A DNA stretch of 64,000 bases from Isoetes taiwanensis. Taxonomy: Eukaryota; Streptophyta; Lycopodiopsida; Isoetales; Isoetaceae. The notes below the pieces were generated by a model. The model saw nothing but the letters and a program-made list of their open reading frames with translations, was not told the DNA's origin and did no database searches. The position numbers and the translations under genes were made by a program. Where the stretch lies: the NCBI GenBank assembly GCA_021234155.1, contig JAJEKV010000022.1, forward strand, positions 2,356,728 to 2,420,727, read 5' to 3'. Every line of letters starts with the position of its first letter. Position 1 is the first letter of the stretch. Below, one piece after another: positions 41,961 to 53,655 of the stretch.

Positions 41961-44900
41961 CCATATAGGCACCCCAAGTGGTGACATGGCATGCCAAGTA
42001 AGCAAGACCAAGTTTTGACTGGGCCAAAAATGAAAAAAGATGTCCATCTTTGGTCTTTTCATTGGGTGATGTTGGCAAATTTTGGTTGACATGGCTAGAT
42101 GGTGGTGACGTGGACATGATGACTAGGACTTTATGTAAGAAATATGATAACCTTTGGAATTTTTGGTAGAGGAGTTTGGCAAGAGATAGAAAAGAGGGAT
42201 CTTGAAGAACTTAAAGCACTTACACCCTTCCCCAAATCAAACCAAGCCAGGACTTTGCGCGGCTTCCTCATCAGAGGGGAGAGGCCAGACCCCAGAAGAC
42301 AGACCTCAGAAAGGTTGTCGAGGCATCCTTTCCTGCCAATGCCCCCCCCTCCTGGAGCTTGTTTTCCCTATCCGACTGCAAAGCATCCTGTGGTCGACAT
42401 GGAATAATTTAAGGGTTAAACTTAGCTATTTGGCGATTTTTTAGCACATTTTCAAAAAACATTGGCTAAAGTAAATGGAAAAAATTGGTAAAAAAATAAT
42501 AATTTTAGCTTAACTTTTTTCGGGACTGCACCAACCTTGGAGCTCTTTAGCCAAACGCTAGAAAGTAAGCGAGTGAAATTTTGTATTGTTTATCTAAACC
42601 ATAGAAACATTTAGAATGAATTTCGGGCTAGTTTAGCTAACATCATTCTAGTTTATATGAAATATATGATTAGTAGTTTAGTTTATAGCATTATGAATTA
42701 ATTTGAGTCCGAGATTTTGCTAGTTAGCATTATTTTAGAATGTTTTCACAAAGAAAATGATCAAAATAAATGGAATATATTGAATAAAAGTATCGTAATT
42801 TGGCTTAATATTTTCTGTTGGCCACACCATAGAAATTTTTGGGTTGATGTTTGGGTTAGTTTAGCTAAACACTAGAAAGTATGAGAGGAAAAATGTATAG
42901 AGTTTAGCTAAACCACAGAAAGTTTTGGGATTAATATCGAGCAAGTTTAGCTAAAGCCATTATGGCTAATAAGAAATATATGATTAGTAATTTATTCCCT
43001 GGTGGTCGACTGTGTAGAACCCAAAGTATTTTGTCGTTCGGGCAGTACAAAGGCTCCGGAATGGAGATTCGACTTCGCCATGTCGTCCAAAGAATGGTGA
43101 AATTACCCTAGAGACTAAGTTACACGGTCATTGCTAGCAACGAAAGAAACACGAACCCTCTACATGGCAGTATTCCGCAACCACCACTTTGGCCAATTGA
43201 CTACGAACGTGTTGGGCATGAGCTACTTTGGCGCTTCTTGGAGAAGAGGTGGTCTTCTGCCCACGAAACTTGGTCCCTAGGGTAATGTCGACATTTTGAG
43301 TCCATTGGCAGAGTCAGTTCACAGTTCCGGAGTGGGAGAGTTGCCCATCCATGACAAGGGGCCTTCGGGAGAGGACCTTTGTGGCGAACTGCTTTTGGAA
43401 GTTTTTAAGGGTTCATCTTCTGGCGTCAACACCCTCCCTCTACCTGATGACATTGTGCAAGATCCTGGTCGAATCTGACTAGGATATGGCCTCTGAAACA
43501 TAAACCCTGTGTGTTGCTAGGTTATTGAAGGGTTTATGTTATGGAGGTCGAGTTTTAGTTAGTTGCACTTGGGACTGGTCAGGAAGCTGCAGTTGAAAAC
43601 ACGAAGCAATAGGAACTAACAGAATGGGGTTTGGATTTATCCTCCTCCCAGTGTGACATTTAGAAGTCAATAGCACCTTTTAGACTAACAAAATTGTTTG
43701 GGATCATTCGGGATGACCAATAGATCCAAACTCTGTTATTTCAATTGCCATGGCTCCGCATGCATGTTCAGAAAAGGTGCACTTAGTTATCCAAGAAAAC
43801 AATCATGTTTTGGCCTCCAAAATATAAACCCTACAATAACTTTGCAACACACAGGGTTTACATTTCGGAGAACAAAACATGGTCATTTTCTTGGATAACT
43901 AGGTGAATCTTTTCTAAACATGCATGCAGAGCCATAGCAACTGAAATAACAGAGTTTGGATCTATTGGCCATCCCGAATGATCCCAAACAATTTTGCTAC
44001 TCTAAAAGGTGCTCTTGACTTCTAATTATCACACTGGGAGGAGGATAAATCCAAACCCCATTCTGTTAGTTCCTATTGCTTCGTGTTTTTGACTGCAGCT
44101 TCTTGACCATGTCCCAAGTGCAACTGACTAAAACTCGACCTCCATAACATAAACCCTTCAATAACCTAGCAACACACAGGGTTTATGTTTCGGAGGCCAT
44201 ATCCTAGTCATATTCGATCAGGATCTTGCACAATGTCATCAGGTAGAGGGAGGGTGTTGACGCCAGAAGACGAACCCTTAAAAACTTCCGAAAGCAGTTC
44301 GCCACAAAGGTCCTCTCCCGAAGGCCCCTTGTCATGGACGGGCAACTCTCCCACTCCGGAACTGTGAACTGACTCTGCCAATGGACTCAAGACATCGATA
44401 TTTCCCAGGGACCAAGTTTCGTGGGCAGAAGACCACCCCTTCTCCAAGAAGCGCCAAAGTAGCTCATGTCCAACAGGTTCGTAGTCAATTGGCCCAAGTG
44501 GTGGTTGCGGAATATTGCCATGTAGAGGGTTCCTGTTTCTTTCGTTGCCAGCAATGACCGTGTAACTTAGTCTATAGGGTAATTTCACCATTCCGGATGA
44601 CATGGCGAAGTCGAATCTCCATTCCAGAGCCTCTGTACTGTTCGAACGACAAAACATGGACCTTTGGGACGAACTGCTTCCGAAAGGTTTTAAGGGTCCG
44701 TCTTCTGGCATCAACACCCTCCCTCTACGTGATGATATTGTGCAAGATCCTAGTCGAATCTGACTAGGATATGCCAAACTCCTCTACCAAAAATTTTAAA
44801 GGTTATCACATTTATTGCATAAAGTCCTAGTCATCATATCCATGTCACCATCATCTAGCCATGTCACCCAAAATTTACCAACATCACCCAATGAAAAGAC

Positions 44901-45010
44901 CAAAGATGGACATCTTTTCATTTTTGGCCTAGTCAAAACTTGACCTTGCTTACTTGGCATGCCATGTCACCACTTGGAGTGCCCAAATGGCCTAGGTGGC
45001 GTATTGGTGC
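41961..45010. mobile_element. Nested inverted-repeat (foldback) structure
   Basis: Outer arms: unit A at 41970-42183 and its inverse at 44775-44990. Inner arms: 43029-43845 and its inverse to 44656, about 0.8 kb each and visibly above 90% alike (for example ATGGAGATTCGACTTCGCCA, TTACACGGTCATTGCT, CATGACAAGGGGCCTTC on both). A module ending GAATCTGACTAGGATATG is present three times here (near 43480, inverted near 44205, and near 44765). Arms contain ORF fragments (60 aa at 43296-43478; 189 aa minus at 44208-44777) that read the same repeat and show no known domain. It looks like a non-autonomous foldback or MULE-like element, or an inverted duplication of one; ends are not defined. Confidence 0.65.
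42399..43001. mobile_element. 603-bp element inserted in the left arm, 9-bp TSD
   Basis: GTGGTCGAC flanks it at 42390-42398 and 43002-43010. Ends are roughly inverse (GGAATAATTTAAG versus GGAATAAATTACT after inversion). The AT-rich interior repeats GTTTAGCTAAACCA-like phrases and has no ORF. The right arm of the palindrome lacks it. A 9-bp TSD suits Mutator-type elements. Confidence 0.7.
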
Positions 45011-45586
45011 CTAGGTGGCATGCCTGAGCCACCTTGGCATGTTGGAGCCTAGGTGGCATGTTGGAACCGACATGGCATGTTTAAGCCACCTTGGCATGTT
45101 TGAGCCTAGGTAGACGGCATGTTTGAGCCACTTTGGCATGTTGGAGCCCGCGTGGCATGTTTGAGCCACCTTGGCATGTTTGAGCCTAGGTGGCATGTTG
45201 GAGCCTAGACGGCATGTTTGAGCCACTTTGGCATGTTGGAGCCCGCGTGGCATGTTTGAGACACCTTGGCATGTTTGAGCCTAGGTGGCATGTTGGAGCC
45301 CACATGGCATGTTTGAGTCACCTTAGCATATTTTAGCCTAGGTAGCGTGTTGGAGCCCACGTGGCATGTTGGAGCCTAATTGGCATGTTGGAGCCATCTT
45401 GGCATGTTGGAGCCTAAGTGGCATGTTTGAGCCTAGGTGGCATGTTGGAGCCCACATGGCATGTTTGAGTCACCTTAGCATATTTTAGCTAGCGTGTTGG
45501 AGCCCACGTGGCATGTTGGAGCCCGCGTGGCATGTTTGAGCATGTTGGAGCTTAGGTGGCATGTTTGAGCCATTTTATCATGTTGG
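44991..45586 (+). repeat. 19-bp minisatellite, left block
   Basis: About 30 units of 19 bp in the forms ATGTTGGAGCCTAGGTGGC, ATGTTTGAGCCACCTTGGC and ATGTTGGAGCCCACGTGGC (or CCCGCGTGGC). Continuous in phase and type with the block at 53655, from which it is separated by the LINE. Confidence 0.95.
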
Positions 45587-45786
45587 ATCTTGATCATAGC
45601 GAGGTGCTGAATGGACACGTCATCAATCAGCGCCAATTTTCTTGATTTCTTTGTCTTTTGTGATTCAAACTCGTTCTTGATTTGATTCACCAGAGAATTC
45701 ACTGTTTGATCCGAATTTGCCCTCCCCATTTTGCTGGCCCTATAGAGGCCCAGCAATATTTGATTTCCTCAACATTTTTTTTATGC

Positions 45787-46080
45787 ATGGATACCAAATT
45801 TTTCACTGTTCTAAAGCAGGATCATAGAATTACCTGTGGTTTTCTAACTGGATCATCTTCCGAGCTTTGGAACAGTCTTATTCTCAATCAATTCTTCCCA
45901 GATCACCTGTTTGAACCAGAATACTCAATTGTTCCATCTTCAGAAGAATTTGAAGCCGAGATGATTGAAGCTTGGGTGTTAGAATTTACAGGCAAAAAGA
46001 ACATCTCAGCAACTGCAACTTTTCAGGTACATTGTGGATGGTCAGAGAACAAAATTATGGTTAAAATTTTCTCAGAATGA
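45787..46080 (+). CDS. LINE ORF0-like upstream ORF (97 aa)
   Basis: From ATG MDTKFFTVLKQDHR the ORF runs to MVKIFSE-stop. The frame is open upstream to 45682. The C-terminal 45 residues (EFEAEMIEAWVLEFTGKKN, TATFQVHCGWSENK) match, with substitutions, the same position of the LINE at 32.6 kb (IIESWLEEFVGDKN, RVHCDWSDHH), where frames are broken. Conservation at the protein level in two copies suggests it is or was translated. No known domain. Confidence 0.55.
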   Translation: MDTKFFTVLKQDHRITCGFLTGSSSELWNSLILNQFFPDHLFEPEYSIVPSSEEFEAEMIEAWVLEFTGKKNISATATFQVHCGWSENKIMVKIFSE

Positions 46081-46234
46081 TTCAGAATGATTCAATCCAT
46101 GCTCCTGAGTAGCTCTGGCAATTTTATGGTATTTCTATACCTTTAAGTTCTTAGGTAGAATTTTTTCCAGGATCTCACTCCCAATTCTTTAGCCTCTCTA
46201 GCCTCTGACAACCTTCTCCTTTTTTTTTGCATTT

Positions 46235-48879
46235 ATGGCGAATTTCCCCCAAAAAAATAAACCTTTTCATGGCCCGTCAGCCCTAAATTCAAATTCTCTT
46301 TCGATCCTTCACAATTTCATGCTCCTTCCTGCTGCTCAAAGGGACGCTCTTCTCTCTCAGTTAAGTTCATTCCACCTTGATCCATCAAAAATTATCAAAT
46401 TTGGGAATTTTGCTAACCAAGAACCTCTGTCAAAAGATATGCATCATTTCAGCCATTTTGCTCCGAACTGGGACACTCTTTCTCTGGATCAAAGGGGATC
46501 CCAAACTTTACCAAGATTGGATGCAAATGGGGTACCATTACCTTTATTTCCTCGACCAGCACAACCAATCATCTCGGATGAACAACTTGCCTCTGAGTTT
46601 GAATATCAACAATCAAGAGCCCCTACAAACACTCAGCGTTTCAGAGGTATTCACCTGAACTCACATTTGATTGCTTCCAAAATTGAATCTTTATCAAAGG
46701 TTGCTGTTGTTGTCAAAGTGGATTCTGTTGGGTTAAAAATAGAAAAGCTTTGGGACCATCTTTTGAGGCTACATAAGGGTATTGTCATTAACTCTATTTA
46801 CTGGTTAAACTTTCCTTACATTATGGTGGAATGTGGCTGCCCCAGGACTTCAAATTATTTACTGAAGTTGGCTTCACTACGTGTGACACCTTCCAAGTAT
46901 CTTTCTTAAAATGGAATGCCACTCGGCCTCTGAATGAATTCAGAAAATACCACATTGCCTCTGTCACTATGAGTGAGTTAAGTCCCATTTACTGGAATGA
47001 AGATTGCTTTTCTTCCATTTTTAACTCCATTGGCACCTACCTTACCACAGAATATTCCTCATTCAAACCACCCAAATGCTTCATACAGCTGGACATCACC
47101 AAAGTCATCCCTACTGCCATATCATTCTTGGACTTCTTTGGGAAGACATCTACCTTACAACTTAGATGGGTAGGTTTACCAAATCATTGCCAGAGCTGTA
47201 ACTCTAGACATAAGATTGGCATTGAATGTTTCCTTCCTCACAAGGAAACAAATCACAAGGATCTTCAGAAAAAAGGAATTGCTATCTCTGAGCAATCCAA
47301 ACAAACCAAGCACCATGCAGTAACAGGCATTAACAGACCAGTTCAAAATGCTCCTCCTTCTCAAAAAGAATGGAGCAAAGTAAATGGCAGTGCTAGAAGA
47401 ATTCAGAAACATAGGGAAGTTAGGAACTTGGCACAACAGAAAAATCATGATCTCTCTATTAATTCCCAGCTATCCTTCAGAACATCAACTTCTGACAAGC
47501 ATATGGGAATTAAGGTTCTAAACAAAGGAATATTCATCAAGGAAAATCGACCAGCTGAAGATATGGAAAAGCCAACTTTGACAACTAAGCAGCAAGTTGA
47601 GTCAGCAAAAGTATCCTCTCAAGGTGTTTCACAAATAAACAAGGCAAACATTGAGCATAACAGAAACATGCTAAATGGTAAAGGCAAGGCACCACTTCTG
47701 CCTCCAAGAATTGATCTCCATAGGACCCTATCAAACATCCTGAAGGATTCCAAGAGCAACACCAGCCATCAACATTTATCAAGCAAAACTTCTCGAGATA
47801 TTCCAATTGGAAACAAAATGGTCTCAGTCTCAACTACATCAAAAAATATAACTGAGACAGAAGGTTTGAATGGAGTTTCATTAATTAATGAAAAAGGTAT
47901 TGAGTATACTGAAGGAGACATGCAACATGGATCCACAAGTGCACATGTCCCTTCACATAATATGGATATCCAGGACAATGAACCTGCTGCAGATATTGGC
48001 AGTGACCTCAGTGACATAGAAGTGTCAAACTCTTTTGCCATACTTGCAGATATATCAGACGATCCAGATGTTGATAATTTTGCAGATGTTATATGCAAAG
48101 GTCTCAACTTGCCAACTCCCCATCACACTCAGCCCCCTATCACATCAACCATTCACTCTATCCCCCCCACCACTACACTCTCACCTGAAATAGAATCTGC
48201 AGCCCCCCTCTTGCATGTTGACTTTGATGACACCTCACACTCAACTTCTCATTCATCTAAAACTTCAGCCATTTCCCCTGAGATAGCTCAGCAGCTACAG
48301 GAATTAGAAGCAGTTATAGTGGCAGACATATTGTTGGACAAGGTGACAGACAAGGTGCCAGAATCCCCTGAAAATATGTCAGTTGACTTGAAGGACAGAT
48401 ATGAAAAGGCTAAGGATATATCAAATGTTTGGGAACAAAATTTATGGTGTGCAGACTCCCAAGAACAAACAGAGATATTAGGAGTACAATGCCAGCATGA
48501 CAAGGAGAAACTAGCAGACTCTACTCAAAATGCATCTCCAGATTCAACACACCTTCAGCAAGTTAATCCCAGGCAAGATCTTTCCATTTCAAATGCTGAA
48601 GTTAATTTGATGGTCATTAATCCTAATAGGGATAATATTATACCTGACTCCATTAACAATACTTCTATGGAGACTACACAACCTGAGTGTTGCAAATCCA
48701 AATTCTGGCAATGCTCTCACTTTGATAAATTGTCTGAAGACATGAACTCTGAAGATTTAGACCCTGACAAAGAGAATGCCCTTTCACATCACTTTTCAAA
48801 CACTGATAGCCTCTGGGATAATGATATCTACCTAACTGCTCATCATGATAAGACTTCTGTTGATCACCCTATTGTTTAA
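46235..48879 (+). pseudogene. LINE ORF1 with one frameshift
   Basis: The first part runs 46235-46870 (MANFPQKNKPFHG; RGIHLNSHLIASKIESLSKV; WLNFPYIMVECG), a DUF4283-like RNA-binding region. The frame then shifts by one base near 46850-46880 and continues (LSPIYWNEDCFSSIFNSIGT; LDITKVIPTAI) to a knuckle CQSCNSRHKIGIEC. A long Ser/Thr/Asp-rich tail follows, to 48879. ORF1 proteins of plant LINEs coat the RNA. The shifted join is supported by alignment with the LINE at 35.2-35.9 kb, where the same blocks follow each other. Confidence 0.85.
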
Positions 48880-49015
48880 AAGATCAAAAAGAAAAAGGGC
48901 AAATATAATTCTGGTCTGCTCTATAGTACCCCTGCAGCTAATACTCGGCTTAAATCCAAAAAAGCTGCCAGACTCCATTGATTCCCCCCAAGGTTGCCTC
49001 TCCCAAATTATTACC

Positions 49016-52000
49016 ATGAAGATTCTTAGTTGGAATCTAAGAGGCATAAAGGGCCCCCTGAAAAGGAGAAGAGCCATCTCCCAAATTAGGAGTTATGATG
49101 CAGACATCATTCTTCTTCAGGAGCTTAGGCTCCCCAGCTTCGAGTGCTCCAATCTTTCAGATTGGATTGGCTCAGGTTTTTCCTCCACATGGATTGAAGC
49201 AACTGGAACCTCAGGAGGGCTCTGCATTATTTTGAGACACCTTACTCATACTTCTGTCTACACTAACCCTTGCAGATCCTGGCAATCAGTAATTTTTAAA
49301 CATAATGACTCTAATTTTGGTGTGATAAATGTCTATGCCTCCACTGAGTCTAGATTTAGAGCTAACACTTGGCTCAATGTTAACAATCATATTGCATCTC
49401 AAGATTGTGATACCTGGATTATGGCAGGGGACTTTAATAACACCCCTACCTGGGACTTGAAAATTGGAAAAAATCTCAACATGTCCTCTGTTGAAAGAAC
49501 TCAATGGGATCAAATGCTCGACAGCCATTTTCTTCAGCATATCCCATCTTCCACCTCAGTCTACACATGGTCTAATAAGCAAGAAGGGAATAACAGAGTA
49601 TATTGTGCACTTGACAGGTTTTACATAAACAACACTCATAATGAGATCTGGAATAATTGCTTGGTATACAGTGATGAGTGTACTTCAATATCTGATCACC
49701 AGCCTCAATTCTTTACAACCAACCTTATGCTCTCTATCAAAAGGCATGGTAACACTCCTTTCAAATTGAACTGCACCCTCCTAGATTCTGAATCCTTCTG
49801 TAAAGATTTCATTGCCTACTATGCCACTCTTCCCAAGGTCAGATCTACAAACTCCATGAGAACTTTCTATGCCAATATTAAAAAATCAAAGGCCTGGATT
49901 AAACAATGGTCAAAGAATCTTCATGAGATCAAGCAGGCAGAAAAGAAATCTTATCTGCAGGAAATGAAGGAGGTTAGAATTAATCTGCAAGAAGACCCCT
50001 TCAACATTGAGCTTCATAGACAAGAAGGAAGTCTAGAAATGGTAATTAAAACCATTGAAGAGCTAGAAGCTAAAGGAGCATCTATCAGATGTAAACTAAA
50101 ATACCTATCTAACATGGATCATGGAAACTCAAGGTTCTTCTACAGAGTTGCTAAGTCTAGGCTTCTGAAAAGTCAACTTATCTCAGTCAAGGATGGAAAT
50201 GATAACACCATTACTGATCAAAAAGAAATTTCCAACTTCTTCTGCTCAAACTATGCTAATATTTTCTCCCAACCCACAGACAATCATGTCCAAATTGCAG
50301 AAGCTAAATCTTTCACTGATTTGATTGAAACTAATGGTCTTCACAGTAACATTGCCATGACCTTTGCAATGGAGGCTATTCCAAATGCTGAAGAGATTTT
50401 CTCCACTCTAAAAAGTCTTGCAAAATGTAAAAGTCCAGGTCCTGATGGGTTACCCCCAGAATGTTTTATTACATTTTGGGAAACTCTTAAAGATGACTTT
50501 GTGCATATGATCAAAGGTTTCTGGAACTCAAACCACCTTCATCCTTCTCTCTCATCTGGCCTTATTACTCTAATTCCCAAGGTTGACAATCCTCAATCCT
50601 TCTCTGACTGGAGGCCTATCTCTCTAACAAACTCCACTTATAAGGTCTGTGCCAAAATCATAGCCAACAGGGTCAAATCTCATCTCCAAGAGGTTATTAG
50701 CTTGAATCAATTTGCCTTCCTCCCCAACAGATTCATCCTGGATAACTACATTGCCGCCATGGAGGGAATGCATTGGAATAATCTTACTAAGCAAAACTGC
50801 ATTTTGCTCAAGCTAGATTTCTCAAAAGCTTTTGACACTGTTAGGTGGAACTTTTTAGAATTCTCTCTTCAAAAGCTTGGCTTCAGTGAAAAGATCATTA
50901 AGCTTATCTTGGGCTTAAATTCTAGATCTCAATCAACTGTCCTTGTCAATGGTTCCCCTGGCTACTTTTTCCCTCTTGCTCGAGGTGTGAGACAGGGATG
51001 TCCCCTAGCACCTTATCTCTTTCTGGCTGTAGCAGAGATGTTAACTAGAGTGATCAATTATCATCAATCTATGGGGAATATTGTTGGACTTAATCTTCCT
51101 GACAATACAACCAATCTGTCTATTCTCCAATTATGCAGATGACTCTTTCAGCTTTCTCAAAAATGATTCTAGCATCATTGCCAATTTCCTCCACATCATT
51201 CACATCTTTGGAGCTGCTTCTGGCATACAACTGAATCTAAATAAATGTACTATCATTGGTGACATGGACACTGATAGCATTGCAGATATCAATTGCATTA
51301 GATCAACTGAGACAACAAGCCTACTAGGTATGCCTCTGTCACTCAATCCCAGTTTAAAAGAGTTATGGTCTCCAATAGTTGCAAGAATCAGAAAGAAATT
51401 AGGCAACTATGGCAATTGTCTCTCTCTGGCAGGGAGAACAATAATTGCTAATTCAGTCATTGCTGCATCTCACATTTATTATTCCTCAGCTCTCTTGGCT
51501 CCCAAAGGCATTTACCAACAAATTGAGAGAATTGTAAGAAACTTTATCTGGAAGAATCATCACATGGTTAACTGGAACACTATCACCAGAAGTAAGATAC
51601 ATGGTGGCCTTGGCTGCAAAAATTTGATCCTTCAGGGTTATGCCTTAGCTGGGAAATACATTTGGAAATCATTATTCAATCACAACAATCCAGCCATGGT
51701 CTTCATCAAATATTGGCTATCCTGCAGTCACCCCAAAGGGCATCCTTCCATCAGCCATAGCTTACCTTCCTCAGCTTTCACAACTTTGAAACCTGCCCCT
51801 AATACTTCTCCTCTAATGAGAAGCTTCATTCTGGCTTGGAACAAGGTTCACAAAACCTTTGATAATTCTGCTATTGAGAACAGTCACTCTAACACAAGTT
51901 TATTCTGGAATCCCAATTTCTCCAGGGATAATACTACTCCTCTGGCCATAAACCACCCAAAGTTATATAAAAAGTGGATGTCCTATGGAATATTACATCT

Positions 52001-52835
52001 TGGTGATCTCTGGGATCACACAAGGTGGATCTCCTGGACTAATCTGAAAAATCGAATCAGAGGCAGTTCTTCAGATAAAATTATGTACAGATTCATTATG
52101 CAAAGAGTTGGTAATGTCAACATTCAACACAATCCTATCACTGCCCAATGGACTCTCTGTGGTAAACCCAGCTACAAGGTATCCAAGGTTTATATTTGTT
52201 TAAATAAGCCTAATGTTCCTTCCAAATCTAAGCTCTATTGGGATCTTTCAGATGACACTGAATTTAGATTGTTCAAGAATATTTGGCTTTCCTACTTGCC
52301 CCCCAAAATTTCTTATTTTGCGTGGTTAATTGCAAATAAGAGTGTGCCATGTCTGGAAACTATCTCAAGGCACTCCAATTCTGCAACCAATTCAGTTAAT
52401 CCTTACTGCCCTCTTGGATGCAGATATGTTGAATCTATGGAGCACATTTTTGGCTGTGTAAAGCTTACTACTTTTTGGGCATGGTTTGAAGACACTTTTC
52501 ATATAAATTGTCCTGCTACTTTACTTGAATTTATGATGAATGATGATGCTTATAAGAATACTTTATGTTGCATTGCATTATGGAATGTTTGGAAGCATAG
52601 AAACAGGTGCCAATATGGAGGAAAACAAATATCTATGTTCTGGATTAAATCACAAGTTATATATGACATTGAGATGGTTGCCACCAGTCAAAAACACTTG
52701 CACAAAGATGACTTGGATACAAAATGGTTAAATATAGGCCAATTCATAGGAGTTCATAGACTGTTCAAACTAAATTGTCATGATTTACTTACTGACACTC
52801 AATGTACTTCTCCTAGATTACATGAGGAGCCTTAG
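49016..52835 (+). pseudogene. LINE ORF2: endonuclease-RT-zf-RVT, one frameshift before YADD
   Basis: From MKILSWNLRGIKGPLKRRRA: AP-type endonuclease with Asn7, QELRL, MAGDFNNTPTWD and SDHQPQF. RT follows, with LITLIPKVDNPQSFSDWRPI, NQFAFLPNRFILDN, LKLDFSKAFDTVRW and GVRQGCPLAPYLFL. The frame stops at TGA 51140-51142 (51142 is the ORF end). The +1 frame supplies NYADDSFSFL at 51129-51158 and continues through the thumb and zf-RVT (CPLGCRYVESMEHIFGC) to 52835. A single base indel just before the catalytic YADD therefore splits the enzyme. The protein would nick DNA and prime reverse transcription at the nick. The ORF2 frame is open from 48845 and overlaps ORF1; the ATG at 49016 is chosen by family alignment. 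Confidence 0.9.
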
Positions 52836-53304
52836 CAGAGACTTTGGCACTTCAGTGGAGCCTGCAGAATACAGACTTTTCCCAGGGCAGAGGCTGGTAC
52901 ATGACATACAATACACATATGATATGTGGACAGGCACAGTTAGAGGCATCACGGATATAGACATAATTGACATACCTGATGAAGAATTAGATTGGGCTAT
53001 CGAGTTCTGCAGAAGCACATACCTAATGCATGAGATCTGGTGGTTCATGGAGAGTAACAATAGAAGAATGACAAATCAGCAGTTTGAGTATTACAGGGAA
53101 TGCTACTACCATCATAGGGGACTGGCAGATGCATATGGCACTCTAATAATTCTGATGTCAACTACCAATGCAGACAGGCTGATCACTGAGCTAAACTGGG
53201 GAAATGGCAGAACCCTTATACTTCAGCCAAACTTTCGAGCTCACTATGAATTCCTAAACTCATATCACTTTCACACAAATCATCCTACCCTCCCAAATCA
53301 GTGA
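52822..53304 (+). CDS. LINE ORF3, unknown protein (160 aa)
   Basis: ATG at 52822 overlaps the ORF2 stop by 14 bases (ATGAGGAGCCTTAG), which would suit termination-reinitiation. The ORF is also open upstream to 52780. Sequence: acidic and rich in Trp, Tyr and His (LVHDIQYTYDMWTGTVRG, IDIIDIPDEELDWAIEF, MHEIWWFMESNNRRMTNQQ, YYRECYYHHRGLADAYGTL). It is uninterrupted, unlike ORF1 and ORF2 of the same copy. No RNase H triad, zinc knuckle or other family is visible. An extra ORF after ORF2 is unusual for plant L1 elements. Confidence 0.6.
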   Translation: MRSLSRDFGTSVEPAEYRLFPGQRLVHDIQYTYDMWTGTVRGITDIDIIDIPDEELDWAIEFCRSTYLMHEIWWFMESNNRRMTNQQFEYYRECYYHHRGLADAYGTLIILMSTTNADRLITELNWGNGRTLILQPNFRAHYEFLNSYHFHTNHPTLPNQ

Positions 53305-53623
53305 CCAGCACCTACCCCTTCTGGCTTGAAACAGACTTGCATATAACTTCTACAGCTTATTAACATCTACTTTTTCTCTGCAGGAATTGTTCACTTATGC
53401 TGCCTACACACTTAGTTGCAGCACAGCATATATCCCATCTTCTTTTACAGTTCACTACTGCTTTTGTTATCATATTACATATTACACTACTATGTGCTTA
53501 CAGCAGCACCTATTTCATTTGTGTTCATTTGCTTGTTTTATTATTATGAGTAGCCTATCTATAAAGGTTCACTCACTATGTTGTACCTTTTTCTATAATT
53601 AATGAAAAAAAAACCCCATTCAC

Positions 53624-53654
<31 letters not shown>

Positions 53655-53655
<1 letters not shown>

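Larger units (their letters stand above)
45587..53654 (+). mobile_element. Nearly full-length L1-type LINE (8 kb) with ORF0-ORF3
   Basis: The element sits inside the minisatellite. TCATGTTGGA occurs at its left edge (45577-45586) and again after the A-tail (53655-53668), both with the unusual T in place of the array's G, which supports a true TSD. Order: short ORF0, ORF1 (DUF4283-like region plus Cys/His knuckle), ORF2 (AP-type endonuclease, RT, zf-RVT), extra ORF3, short 3' UTR, poly(A) at about 53624-53652. ORF1 and ORF2 each carry one frameshift, so this copy is probably immobile but recent. Confidence 0.9.

Noticed and set aside
43296-44777. ORFs of 60-189 codons in the palindrome arms as real genes
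   Set aside because: The same repeat is open on both strands, and the 189-aa ORF contains sense and antisense readings of one module at its two ends.
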